A DNA stretch of 12,271 nt, from positions 1 through 12,271 of the forward strand of contig CAMALD010000012.1 of assembly GCA_945836355.1 (NCBI GenBank). The letters run 5' to 3'. The notes beneath the pieces were generated by a model, which saw nothing but the letters and a program-made list of their open reading frames with translations, was not told where the DNA came from and searched no databases. The stretch comes from an uncultured Lachnospiraceae bacterium. Lineage in GTDB: Bacteria; Bacillota; Clostridia; Lachnospirales; Lachnospiraceae. This document shows positions 1 to 6,236 of this stretch, piece by piece (within the stretch, counting starts at the first letter, position 1; the number at the start of each line of letters is the position of its first letter). The translations under genes were made by a program, and so were the position numbers.

Positions 1-597
1 GCTGAGATAAAGCTCAGGGTTAAAACAAAAGCTCTTGTCAAGGACACGAAATACGCACTGAAGGTTTACAATCTTTCTGAAAACCAAAAGGCAATATTCA
101 AGTCAAGTGAGCCGGAGATTGTATCGGTAAATGAGGAAGGGATTATTTGCGGCCTTTCGAACGGTACAGCAATCATTACAGTTACGATCAAAGAGGGCGT
201 TAAGACCGTCACCTCGCTGACCTGCGAGGTTACTGTCGGACCACCCGCAATCAATGTCAAATGGACCAAATCCGAGATCACTCTTCTTGTTGGCAAACGT
301 ACCACCTTGAAAACGATTCTCCTTCCGTTTAACACCGCAGAATCTGCCAAGTTCTATTCTGCGGACACTGACATTGTAACGGTAAGCAGCACCGGTAAGA
401 TTACAGCCAAAACAGTTGGCACTACATACGTTTTCACTACTATTGACAATGGCAAATATGATGTTTGCAAGGTTACGGTAGTGGAGGATGGCATCGATGA
501 TCCATCGCTCGAGGAAGATGAAAACTCATCTGTGGATGATGAATCAAAACCTTCCGAGGCAGACGATGACGCAAACAATCCTGCAGAGTCCGAATAA
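1..597 (+). CDS. C-terminal part of a surface protein with bacterial Ig-like (BIG_2) repeats
   Basis: The frame is open from the first base to a TAA at 595-597, so the N-terminus, with any signal peptide or catalytic domain, lies outside the window; 198 residues are visible. Two Ig-like repeats can be seen, about residues 5-80 and 88-161. Each carries the pattern typical of the BIG_2 family: a strand with a hydrophobic K-x-T or V-G-K start, then 'SSEPEIVSVNEEGII' or 'SADTDIVTVSSTGKI', then a Gly/Thr turn (NGTA, VGTT) and a closing Val-rich strand. After residue 162 comes a tail of about 37 residues in which nearly half are Asp or Glu. There is no LPXTG motif or C-terminal membrane segment, so anchoring must come from elsewhere. 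Such repeats usually act as spacers or adhesion modules on secreted proteins. The function of the whole protein cannot be told from this end. Confidence 0.85.
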   Translation, partial: AEIKLRVKTKALVKDTKYALKVYNLSENQKAIFKSSEPEIVSVNEEGIICGLSNGTAIITVTIKEGVKTVTSLTCEVTVGPPAINVKWTKSEITLLVGKRTTLKTILLPFNTAESAKFYSADTDIVTVSSTGKITAKTVGTTYVFTTIDNGKYDVCKVTVVEDGIDDPSLEEDENSSVDDESKPSEADDDANNPAESE

Positions 598-605
598 TGG
601 ACATC

Positions 606-637
606 AAAAACAGCAGCATGGACATGCTGCTGTTTTT
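606..637. terminator. Bidirectional intrinsic terminator between convergent genes
   Basis: This is a perfect 15-bp inverted repeat (606-620 pairing with 623-637) with only GA between the arms. The core CAGCAGCATG is flanked by A5 on the left and T5 on the right, so the same hairpin ends with a U tract on both strands. It starts 8 bases after the stop of the Ig-like gene and lies 38 bases beyond the stop of the convergent gene at 676. It therefore probably ends both transcripts. Confidence 0.9.
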
Positions 638-675
638 ACGTTTTGGAAGCACAGTTTCCGATACGTTGTCCCATC

Positions 676-1080
676 CTAGCTGACCATTCCGCCTATCATC
701 CCCCCGGCAGCCATCACCGCAAGGGATTTCAGCATACTTCCTGCCGCCAGCTCCGGCCCCGAGATTAAAAAGGCCAGAATCAGATACACCAAAAAGTACA
801 GGATTCCAAAAATCAATCCCCATAAAAACTTTTGCTTTCCCGCCTTTTTTCCCAGATACAAGCCCCCGGTAAATACCGCCAAAGCATCCACCCCCGCCAG
901 CAGCACGGCTAAAACCTTGTCATTCAACCCCATTTTTAATAGAAGAAATGCACAAAACAATAATAACACCACAGTCAGCAGTGCCGACAGGACAAAGGCT
1001 TTCACAAAATGTACCGCCTGAACACCTCCGGTTAATTTCTTATCCACCCTTCTTCCCCCTTTCTTTTTTTGGTAAGACAT
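676..1080 (-). CDS. Small four-helix membrane protein, TIGR04086-like
   Basis: The 134-residue protein has a Lys/Arg-rich N-terminus (about residues 5-16) followed by four hydrophobic segments, near residues 27-49, 53-74, 83-104 and 112-133. The third begins with a K-F-L-W-G-L pattern and the last ends in a Gly-rich GGMIGGM. Length, topology and these motifs match my recollection of the TIGR04086 family of clostridial membrane proteins, whose function is unknown. In Clostridia that family usually sits beside yajC and the SCIFF peptide genes. Here yajC is close, but a gene on the opposite strand lies between. Start uncertain: the ATG at 1080 has no Shine-Dalgarno sequence. A GTG at 1047 is preceded by GGGGG seven bases upstream and would give a 123-residue protein that keeps all four helices. 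Confidence 0.75.
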   Translation of the reverse strand: MSYQKKKGGRRVDKKLTGGVQAVHFVKAFVLSALLTVVLLLFCAFLLLKMGLNDKVLAVLLAGVDALAVFTGGLYLGKKAGKQKFLWGLIFGILYFLVYLILAFLISGPELAAGSMLKSLAVMAAGGMIGGMVS

Positions 1081-1138
1081 GTTAAACTATATGACATGTG
1101 AAAGGGTAATATTCCACAACAATACGGAGGAACCATCC
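1081..1138. promoter_or_regulatory. Short divergent intergenic region, probable back-to-back promoters
   Basis: Only 58 bases separate the two divergent starts, so both promoters should lie here or reach slightly into the genes. On the plus strand TAATAT at 1107-1112 could be a -10 box, with TTAAAC at 1082-1087 as a poor -35 box 19 bases away. On the minus strand TATAGT ends 5 bases before the ATG at 1080. If that is a -10 box, transcription starts close to this ATG, which would favour the GTG at 1047 as the real start. All of these elements are weak. Confidence 0.3.
1126..1130 (+). promoter_or_regulatory. Ribosome binding site fixing the PHP gene start
   Basis: GGAGG lies 8 bases before the ATG at 1139. 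The frame is open further upstream to an ATG at 1079, but that one has no such site and would add 20 residues that do not fit the family, whose members begin close to the first metal-binding motif. Confidence 0.85.
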
Positions 1139-2011
1139 ATGAAATACATCGATCTTCATGTGCATTCAAATATTTCCGACGGCACTCTCACACCCTCCGA
1201 GGTGGTCAGACATGCTGCAGAGCACAGCCTCGCTGCGATTGCTCTCACCGACCATGACTGCATTGGCGGGATTGCCGAAGCCTTCCATGAGGCCGGACAG
1301 CTTTCAGAGAACGGTACCGAAATTGAAATTATTCCCGGAGTTGAAATCTCTGCCGACTATAAAAATCGTGATATCCACATTCTCGGTCTATTTATTGATC
1401 CGCAAAATCCTGCTCTGACCGCTGCACTTGCCGCCGCCATTCACTCGCGCGATGTCCGCAACGAAAAAATGGTCCGCAATCTTCAAAACGCCGGTCTTGA
1501 CATCACTCTGCAGGACCTCGTGTTCGACAACCCGAATACAGTAATCACCCGGGCACATTTTGCGAGACACCTGATAGACCGCGGTTATGTCCGCAGCCGT
1601 GAAGAGGCATTCCGCCGTTATCTCGACAGCACCACGCCTTACTATGTCCGGCGTGAATATATGACACCGCAAGCCGCAATCGAGCTGATTGCAGGCGCCG
1701 GCGGCATCCCTGTACTGGCCCATCCGCTACTCTATCATCTGACTCCGTCGGAGGTAACCACCCTTGTCAGTCGCTTAAAGGATGCCGGCTTGCAAGGTAT
1801 TGAGACCATCTATTCCGCCAATACCGGGACCGATGAAGCGTTTGTGCGCCAGCTCGCTTCCCGCTTCAAGCTTCTGATTACCGGAGGCTCTGATTTCCAC
1901 GGTGCAAATAAGCCGGACATCGAAATCGGCATTGGCAGAGGAAATCTCCGCATCCCATACGAGCTTTTGACACGGCTGGCAGACTTTAGAAAAGAAAACG
2001 GATTGCGGTAA
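1139..2011 (+). CDS. PHP-domain phosphoesterase (TrpH / RNase AM-like)
   Basis: This 290-residue protein has the full set of metal ligands expected for a PHP phosphoesterase: H7 and H9 in DLHVHS, D14, H39 in LTDHD, E69 in PGVEIS, H80 in DIHILG, H195 in LAHP, and D252 and H254 in GSDFHG. The order PHP N-half, helical insert (about residues 95-185), PHP C-half is that of the YciV/TrpH group. Known members remove nucleotides from the 5' end of short RNAs (E. coli RNase AM) or hydrolyse 3',5'-nucleoside bisphosphates, using a trinuclear metal centre in the cytosol. Which of these this protein does is inference. The gene stands alone on the plus strand between minus-strand genes and runs into its own terminator at 1990-2032. 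Confidence 0.9.
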   Translation: MKYIDLHVHSNISDGTLTPSEVVRHAAEHSLAAIALTDHDCIGGIAEAFHEAGQLSENGTEIEIIPGVEISADYKNRDIHILGLFIDPQNPALTAALAAAIHSRDVRNEKMVRNLQNAGLDITLQDLVFDNPNTVITRAHFARHLIDRGYVRSREEAFRRYLDSTTPYYVRREYMTPQAAIELIAGAGGIPVLAHPLLYHLTPSEVTTLVSRLKDAGLQGIETIYSANTGTDEAFVRQLASRFKLLITGGSDFHGANKPDIEIGIGRGNLRIPYELLTRLADFRKENGLR

Positions 2012-2032
2012 TCCCGCAATCCGTTTTCTTTT
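1990..2032. terminator. Bidirectional terminator overlapping the end of the PHP gene
   Basis: This is a perfect 19-bp inverted repeat (1990-2008 with 2014-2032) with a five-base loop that contains most of the TAA stop codon at 2009-2011. The GC part is CGGATTGCGG. Runs of A and T at the outer ends (TTTTCTTTTT on the plus strand) give a U-rich tract in both directions. It ends the PHP transcript and, from the other side, the tgt-yajC transcript, whose last stop is at 2051. Confidence 0.9.
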
Positions 2033-2050
2033 TAACGAACCCAGTAAGCT

Positions 2051-2395
2051 TTACTTGCTCTCTTTATTCTCTCCGTTATCTGCTTTCTCTACTTCCACTA
2101 CGGCAGTCTTCTTCATTGGGATGCGGCAATTCTTGTTGTTTCCGAACTCGACAACCACCACTTCCTCCATGACGTCGATTACTACGCCGTAGAAGCCTGC
2201 AGTCGTCAGAACACTGTCACCGATTTCCAGAGAGCTGACCAGTGCATCCATCTTCTTCTGCTGCTTTTTCTGCGGACGAATCAGGAAAAAGTAAAATACC
2301 GCACCGATTACAACAATGTAGATTAACATCGATACGAGTGTCATAGTTCCCGCTCCCTCGGTACCTGTCGATTCCAAAAATGGTAAATAGTTCAT
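2051..2395 (-). CDS. yajC: Preprotein translocase accessory subunit YajC
   Basis: The 114-residue protein has one N-terminal membrane helix (about residues 18-38). It is followed at once by the family signature F-x-x-I-R-P-Q-K-K (residues 37-44, then more Lys/Gln), and a small cytosolic domain containing EIGDSVLTTAGFYG (57-70). YajC binds the SecDF-YidC part of the Sec translocon; loss is mild in other bacteria. The start at 2395 is set by GGAGG at 2404-2408, 8 bases upstream; an in-frame TTG at 2410 overlaps that site and is rejected. It lies 38 bases after tgt and is clearly in the same operon, the common tgt-yajC arrangement. The C-terminus is Lys/Glu-rich. Confidence 0.95.
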   Translation of the reverse strand: MNYLPFLESTGTEGAGTMTLVSMLIYIVVIGAVFYFFLIRPQKKQQKKMDALVSSLEIGDSVLTTAGFYGVVIDVMEEVVVVEFGNNKNCRIPMKKTAVVEVEKADNGENKESK

Positions 2396-2433
2396 AAATA
2401 TTTCCTCCAATTCCGACCATACCGGCCACTCAA

Positions 2434-3570
2434 TTATTCTTTCTCACCTTCGGCAAAGCCGTCCAGCTTTCTCTTTTTGTATGCTGCATATTCCTGTCTC
2501 TCGATGGCATCCCGAATCTCTTCCATCATTTTATTATAGAAGTATAGATTGTGCGTGACAATCAGACGTAGCCCCAGCATCTCCTTCGCCTTGAGCAGAT
2601 GTCTGATATATGCCCTGCTGTAATGCCTGCAGGTCGGACAGCCGCAGCCCTCCTCAATCGGCCGGGTATCCAGCTCGTACTTTGCATTCATCAGGTTCAT
2701 CTTGCCATGATTGGTATAGGCATGCCCGTGACGTCCGTTTCGTGCAGGATATACGCAATCGAAGAAATCCACACCTCGCTCAACCGCCTCGAGAATGTTT
2801 GCCGGAGTCCCGACGCCCATCAGATAAACCGGTTTTTCCAGCGGCAGATGAGGAACTGTCTTCTCGATTATATGATACATCTCCTCATGCGTCTCTCCCA
2901 CTGCAAGACCACCGATTGCATAGCCGTCAAGCTCCATCTGGGTAATTCTCTTGGCATGTTCAATTCGAATATCCTCGAAGGTCGTGCCCTGATTAATTCC
3001 AAACAACAGCTGATTGCGGTTGATGGTATCCTCTTTTGCATTCAGTCGGGTCATTTCCGCTTTACAGCGCTCAAGCCACCGTGTTGTGCGCGCTACGGAC
3101 TTCTCAACATAGTCCCTCGCCGCATCATGCGGTGCACACTCATCAAATGCCATTGCTATCGTGGAAGCGAGATTGGACTGTATCTGCATACTCTCTTCCG
3201 GACCCATAAAGATTTTACGCCCATCGATGTGCGAATTAAAAAATACGCCCTCTTCCTTTATCTTGCGCAAGCCTGCCAGAGAAAATACCTGAAATCCTCC
3301 GGAGTCCGTCAGAATCGGCTTGTCCCACACCATGAATTTATGGAGACCACCCAGCTTCTTAATGATCTCATCCCCGGGTCGGACATGTAGGTGATACGTG
3401 TTGGACAATTCCACCTGAGTGCCGATTTCCTGCAAATCCATCGTAGATACCGCTCCCTTGATGGCGGCAACGGTTCCGACATTCATAAACACCGGTGTTT
3501 GTATCGTTCCATGCACGGTAGTCAGCTCACCGCGTTTTGCAGAACCATCCCTGCATATTAGCCTGTACAT
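2434..3570 (-). CDS. tgt: Queuine tRNA-ribosyltransferase (tRNA-guanine transglycosylase)
   Basis: This 378-residue enzyme exchanges guanine 34 in tRNAs for Asp, Asn, His and Tyr with preQ1 or queuine. Visible features, numbered here: D89 in LTDSGGFQVF (active-site Asp), the base-recognition segment AFDECAPHD (141-149), GGLAVGE (220-226), the nucleophile D271 in FFDCVYPARNGR, and zinc ligands C309, C311, C314 and H340. The zinc spacing is the same as in E. coli Tgt. The Leu-Ala-Val-Gly form of the recognition loop is that of bacterial enzymes which use preQ1, rather than the eukaryotic form. No queuosine biosynthesis or transport genes are in the window. The Shine-Dalgarno sequence AAAGG is weak and about 10 bases from ATG, but the N-terminus MYRLICRDGSAKRGE fits the family start. 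Confidence 0.97.
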   Translation of the reverse strand: MYRLICRDGSAKRGELTTVHGTIQTPVFMNVGTVAAIKGAVSTMDLQEIGTQVELSNTYHLHVRPGDEIIKKLGGLHKFMVWDKPILTDSGGFQVFSLAGLRKIKEEGVFFNSHIDGRKIFMGPEESMQIQSNLASTIAMAFDECAPHDAARDYVEKSVARTTRWLERCKAEMTRLNAKEDTINRNQLLFGINQGTTFEDIRIEHAKRITQMELDGYAIGGLAVGETHEEMYHIIEKTVPHLPLEKPVYLMGVGTPANILEAVERGVDFFDCVYPARNGRHGHAYTNHGKMNLMNAKYELDTRPIEEGCGCPTCRHYSRAYIRHLLKAKEMLGLRLIVTHNLYFYNKMMEEIRDAIERQEYAAYKKRKLDGFAEGEKE

Positions 3571-3634
3571 TTCGTTTTATCCTTTCATGCTCGTTTTCTG
3601 CCCCAAAAACACAGCTTCGGGCATATCAGTAGAT

Positions 3635-3663
3635 AGTATATCGTTTTCACACTGATTTTTCAA
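3635..3663 (-). promoter_or_regulatory. Sigma-A type promoter for tgt-yajC
   Basis: On the minus strand TTGAAA (3658-3663) is followed after exactly 17 bases by TATACT (3635-3640). Transcription would start near 3628, giving a leader of about 58 bases before the tgt ATG. The leader holds only a weak hairpin (TGCCC with GGGCA). I see no terminator between the preceding stop at 3693 and this promoter, so read-through from the upstream operon may add to its output. Confidence 0.75.
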
Positions 3664-3692
3664 GCAATATTGTTCATTTTGCCGCACTATTT

Positions 3693-4271
3693 TCAGTCGC
3701 ACAGATGGTGAATCATGCTATATGCTGTCGGCATATAAATATCTGCAATCTGAATATCCTTTGAACCATACATTTTTTCCGCAAAATCATTGCAGACCAT
3801 GTCAAAGGTTTCCTTGGTATATTTGACAGAAAGCAATGCCGAAATCTTGTCAAAGGTGGTCGGCGGAACTGCATACCCCCACTGGCTGTCATCATCACGG
3901 ATATAGCGGACCTGCTCCATGCACTTTGGCGTGATGGCGTAATCCTTGCCTGACCTTTTGTCATGACAGATAATCTCCACATATCCTGTCCTCTCCGCGA
4001 TTCTGTACTGAAGCTGACAGTTTTTCTGCTGCTTCTTCAAATCACCGATAGCATCAATCAACAGCAGGGCGCTGCTGTCCTCACGCTTTGATTCCGGCAC
4101 ATTGGTATCAAATTTGACATCCCGCACCATATCGGTACGAAGCAGCTTAATAAGGCGGTCTATACTGTCCTGATCCATGACCTCATTTGTCACTTTCTCC
4201 TTCTGCGCGGTGAGAAAATCCACCAGCACATCAATTTCCGTCTGGGACATCAATGCCATATTGTCGTTCAT
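3693..4271 (-). CDS. Unknown protein with FliM-like N-terminal peptide
   Basis: I do not recognise the family of this 192-residue soluble protein. It has no signal peptide or membrane segment. Residues 7-16 (LMSQTEIDVL) closely resemble the N-terminal peptide with which FliM and FliY bind phosphorylated CheY, but no SpoA (FliM/FliN) domain follows. The middle has charged helices (about 17-85), then a mixed region with KNCQLQYRIAERTGYVEI and a C-terminal half rich in Tyr and Met. The start at 4271 has GGAGG 6 bases upstream (4278-4282). An in-frame ATG at 4295 would lie before that site and is rejected. It follows the peptidase stop by 27 bases and is the last gene before the tgt promoter, so it is likely co-transcribed with the peptidase. 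Confidence 0.7.
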   Translation of the reverse strand: MNDNMALMSQTEIDVLVDFLTAQKEKVTNEVMDQDSIDRLIKLLRTDMVRDVKFDTNVPESKREDSSALLLIDAIGDLKKQQKNCQLQYRIAERTGYVEIICHDKRSGKDYAITPKCMEQVRYIRDDDSQWGYAVPPTTFDKISALLSVKYTKETFDMVCNDFAEKMYGSKDIQIADIYMPTAYSMIHHLCD

Positions 4272-4298
4272 AACGCACCTCCTATATTTTTTCATTAT

Positions 4299-5231
4299 CT
4301 AACGGGATGCCGCATACTCTGCCAAGACTGCCCACAGCAACGCATTGCGCTCCCATATATTATCAAACTCATTCGCTGCCAGAGGAGCCGCTCCGACCCC
4401 AATCTCTATCGTGACCGACGGGATGCGCAGTTCCATTACACTCCAGTCGCCGTATCCTGCCGCATCCTGTTTATCATTCGATGCATAACGTATTTCGTTG
4501 CGGTTGATGGATTGAATCAGCTCCACCAGCTTCTCGCAGGAGCTTCTAAGCTCCCCCGTCTGACCGTAATCCCAGTACAGGACACTTCCGGTCGCATGAT
4601 AACTGATTGTAAGAACCGGTCTGACCTCTTTGGTCAGCCGCATCAATGCCCGGGTCTCCGCCTCGCTTCCCGCTTCGGTTCCTTTATATTTTTGCGCCCC
4701 CGGATCTGCTGCACCCTTATATTCTGTAAAACCATAGGAAAAATTCCGGTTCAGGTCAACCCCATTTGCATTGGCTTTCCAGTATTTCAGATAATCTGCC
4801 AGTCTGTAGGAGGTGGCACCGCTGTCAAAATCTCTGCGATACCATTCCTGCACCTTATCAGCAATCCGGGCATCCCGGATTCCATCCAGACCATACTGGC
4901 TGATAGCGATTCCATCGGGATTTGCCATCGGAACAAGGTGGATGCACACCTTGTCAAGCAGCTCCGATACCGCATTATCATGATACTGTGCTTTTTTTTC
5001 ATATGCCAGATAAAATTCGAGCTGCTTCATCACTAATTGTGAAGTCATATACTCTCTGGCATGAATCCCGGCTTGAATCAAAATCGATTTTTCCGCATTT
5101 GGATTGCCCACCGTGACACCGTATACCTTTCGGCCATCGGCAGTCTGCGCCAGCACCTCATACTCCAGCCTCTCCGGGTAAGCCCGCCTCAGTTCCTCCA
5201 AATTTTCCATCAGCTCTTCATACGAATACAC
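4299..5231 (-). CDS. M14-family zinc carboxypeptidase, possibly the C-terminal half of a lipoprotein fusion
   Basis: This has all hallmarks of an M14 metallopeptidase. Zinc ligands are His and Glu in GIHARE and His in TISYHATG, the substrate-binding Arg is in VDLNRN, and the catalytic Glu is in SVTIEIGVG. Numbered from the GTG at 5231 these are H57, E60, H212, R162 and E276. Bacterial relatives of this type often cut gamma-D-glutamyl-diamino acid bonds in peptidoglycan peptides; the substrate here is inference. The domain is complete (about 310 residues) but has no signal peptide. Start uncertain: GTG at 5231 has GGAGG 5 bases upstream and begins right at the domain. GTG at 5252 lies 2 bases beyond the lipoprotein stop and has no Shine-Dalgarno. 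The frame also stays open upstream inside the lipoprotein gene, -1 relative to it, so a slip on the A9 run would make one exported protein. Confidence 0.9.
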   Translation of the reverse strand: MYSYEELMENLEELRRAYPERLEYEVLAQTADGRKVYGVTVGNPNAEKSILIQAGIHAREYMTSQLVMKQLEFYLAYEKKAQYHDNAVSELLDKVCIHLVPMANPDGIAISQYGLDGIRDARIADKVQEWYRRDFDSGATSYRLADYLKYWKANANGVDLNRNFSYGFTEYKGAADPGAQKYKGTEAGSEAETRALMRLTKEVRPVLTISYHATGSVLYWDYGQTGELRSSCEKLVELIQSINRNEIRYASNDKQDAAGYGDWSVMELRIPSVTIEIGVGAAPLAANEFDNIWERNALLWAVLAEYAASR

Positions 5232-5236
5232 TGCAT

Positions 5237-5241
5237 CCTCC
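5237..5241 (-). promoter_or_regulatory. Ribosome binding site inside the peptidase frame
   Basis: GGAGG on the minus strand stands 5 bases before a GTG codon (5229-5231) in the peptidase frame. It is the only good site near the peptidase start and supports independent translation from 5231. It also spells ordinary Glu-Asp codons, so chance is possible. Its first two G are in the right arm of a small hairpin (5240-5254). Confidence 0.5.
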
Positions 5242-5267
5242 GTGTCAACCACGGTCAGTTTTTTTTT
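5240..5267 (-). other. Possible slippage site: A9 run, stop codon and small hairpin
   Basis: On the minus strand a run of nine A (5259-5267) is read GTA AAA AAA AAC TGA in the lipoprotein frame; TGA is its stop (5255-5257). Moving back one base gives AAA AAA AAA CTG ACC GTG, which runs straight into the M14 peptidase. Immediately after the stop, CCGTG (5250-5254) and CACGG (5240-5244) can form a 5-bp hairpin with a 5-base loop. Runs of this length are known to allow ribosomal or RNA-polymerase slippage, and they are also error-prone in sequencing. No Shine-Dalgarno-like stimulator is seen just upstream of the run. Confidence 0.45.
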
Positions 5268-5776
5268 ACATTTACCGCGGAAGCATAGTATTCCAGCGAC
5301 TGTCTGCCGTCCTGCTGCGGCTCCGGACTCTCCGCAAGGTATTCAGCAAAGGCATACACAATCTGGTCGCCGTACAGCAGCATGTCCCAGCCATTGTCCC
5401 CCTTTGCCAGCCTCGTAAAGGTATCACCGAATTTGACCAGCGCAATAATCTCGGTATCCGTAGACGGTCCGGAACGCAGGTTTAGCTTGGACACCGCCAC
5501 CACTACCACATCATTGGTTTTGGTAAAGCCGTCCATATCATCTGCAATGTCGCTTCCCGGCTGTGTCTGCGGCTGTCCTCCCCCCTGCTCGGCGTCGGGA
5601 GTATCCACCGTGTCACCCGGTTCATCCGCCTCTGTCTCCGGGACCACCTTGTGCTCGTAGGTTTTAATCACATTCATGTCCACCGTCTGCGGTGCGCTCT
5701 CACCGGCACTTTCGCCGCATGCCGCCAGCAGCAGAACCGCCGCTAGCATTCCTATCCCTCTTCGCGTATATCTCAT
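5255..5776 (-). CDS. Lipoprotein with bacterial SH3 domain
   Basis: The 173-residue protein starts with an Arg-rich n-region and a hydrophobic stretch ending in a lipobox L-A-A-C (residues 17-20), followed by Gly. It should therefore be exported and lipid-anchored at Cys20. A disordered linker rich in Asp, Glu, Pro and Gln (about 21-85) leads to one SH3b domain (about 92-148) with the signature LNLRSGPSTDTEI. Such domains usually bind cell-wall peptides. The last 25 residues form a short hydrophilic tail ending VNVKKN at an A9 run. The ATG at 5776 is preferred because GAGG lies 6 bases upstream; ATG at 5788 would add four residues. The next gene downstream, an M14 peptidase, begins within a few bases. 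SH3b plus M14 is a sensible single architecture, so this may be the N-terminal half of one protein. Confidence 0.88.
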   Translation of the reverse strand: MRYTRRGIGMLAAVLLLAACGESAGESAPQTVDMNVIKTYEHKVVPETEADEPGDTVDTPDAEQGGGQPQTQPGSDIADDMDGFTKTNDVVVVAVSKLNLRSGPSTDTEIIALVKFGDTFTRLAKGDNGWDMLLYGDQIVYAFAEYLAESPEPQQDGRQSLEYYASAVNVKKN

Positions 5777-5818
5777 AGGCATCCTCATTTCTTTTGAATG
5801 TTTACCGCCCTGTTGTTC

Positions 5819-6232
5819 TTATTCTTCCCCGGCTGCAAAACTGCATATCGCCTCTACGGCATCCTGCGCAGCCGCAACGGATTCCTCCATCCGGTGAATG
5901 ACCTCACTGCCGATTTCCGCCTCCGTCAAAATATTCATCAATGCCTCCAGCATCTTTTTATTCAGCATTGCATCCTGCTCTGTAAGCTGCAGCAACGCTT
6001 CCTTTTGCTCCTCTTCTATCTGCGATTTTTCGATGGACGCCGTCATCTCAAGGTTAATCATGTCCCTCGTGCCCTCAGCTTCCTGTATCGCATGTATCAC
6101 ATCGTAAATCGACTTCAACAGCTTATCATGTTCATTGATTGCATCAAATGCATGCTGTCCGAGCATAAGCTCTGCGCTTTGCAATTCCTGCGTCAACCCC
6201 TGAAGTATTTCCAAGCCCTTCTCTTCTGCCAT
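5819..6232 (-). CDS. Small helical protein of unknown function downstream of radA
   Basis: I do not recognise the family. The 137-residue protein has no signal peptide or membrane segment. It is almost free of Pro and Gly after residue 20 and rich in Glu, Gln, Leu, Ala, Met and Ile, so nearly all of it should be alpha-helical, with likely coiled-coil stretches around residues 15-60 and 65-125. A structural or partner-binding role is possible. The ATG at 6232 lies 4 bases beyond the radA stop, and its ribosome binding site (GGGGG at 6241-6245) is inside the last radA codons. It is therefore probably translationally coupled to radA. A longer reading from 6256, inside radA, lacks a ribosome binding site. 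The lipoprotein gene follows after about 40 bases. Confidence 0.75.
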   Translation of the reverse strand: MAEEKGLEILQGLTQELQSAELMLGQHAFDAINEHDKLLKSIYDVIHAIQEAEGTRDMINLEMTASIEKSQIEEEQKEALLQLTEQDAMLNKKMLEALMNILTEAEIGSEVIHRMEESVAAAQDAVEAICSFAAGEE

Positions 6233-6236
6233 CGCA

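Noticed and set aside
473..823. A 116-codon minus-strand frame spanning the 606-637 terminator
   Set aside because: It runs through a perfect terminator and overlaps two better supported genes in other frames.
2599..3390. A 263-codon plus-strand open frame opposite tgt
   Set aside because: It is fully antisense to an unmistakable tgt gene, has no recognisable domain, and its composition is that expected from reading a coding region backwards.
3571..3634. A preQ1 riboswitch in the tgt leader
   Set aside because: The leader of about 58 bases has only a weak 5-bp hairpin and none of the conserved A-rich tail or pseudoknot sequence I would expect.
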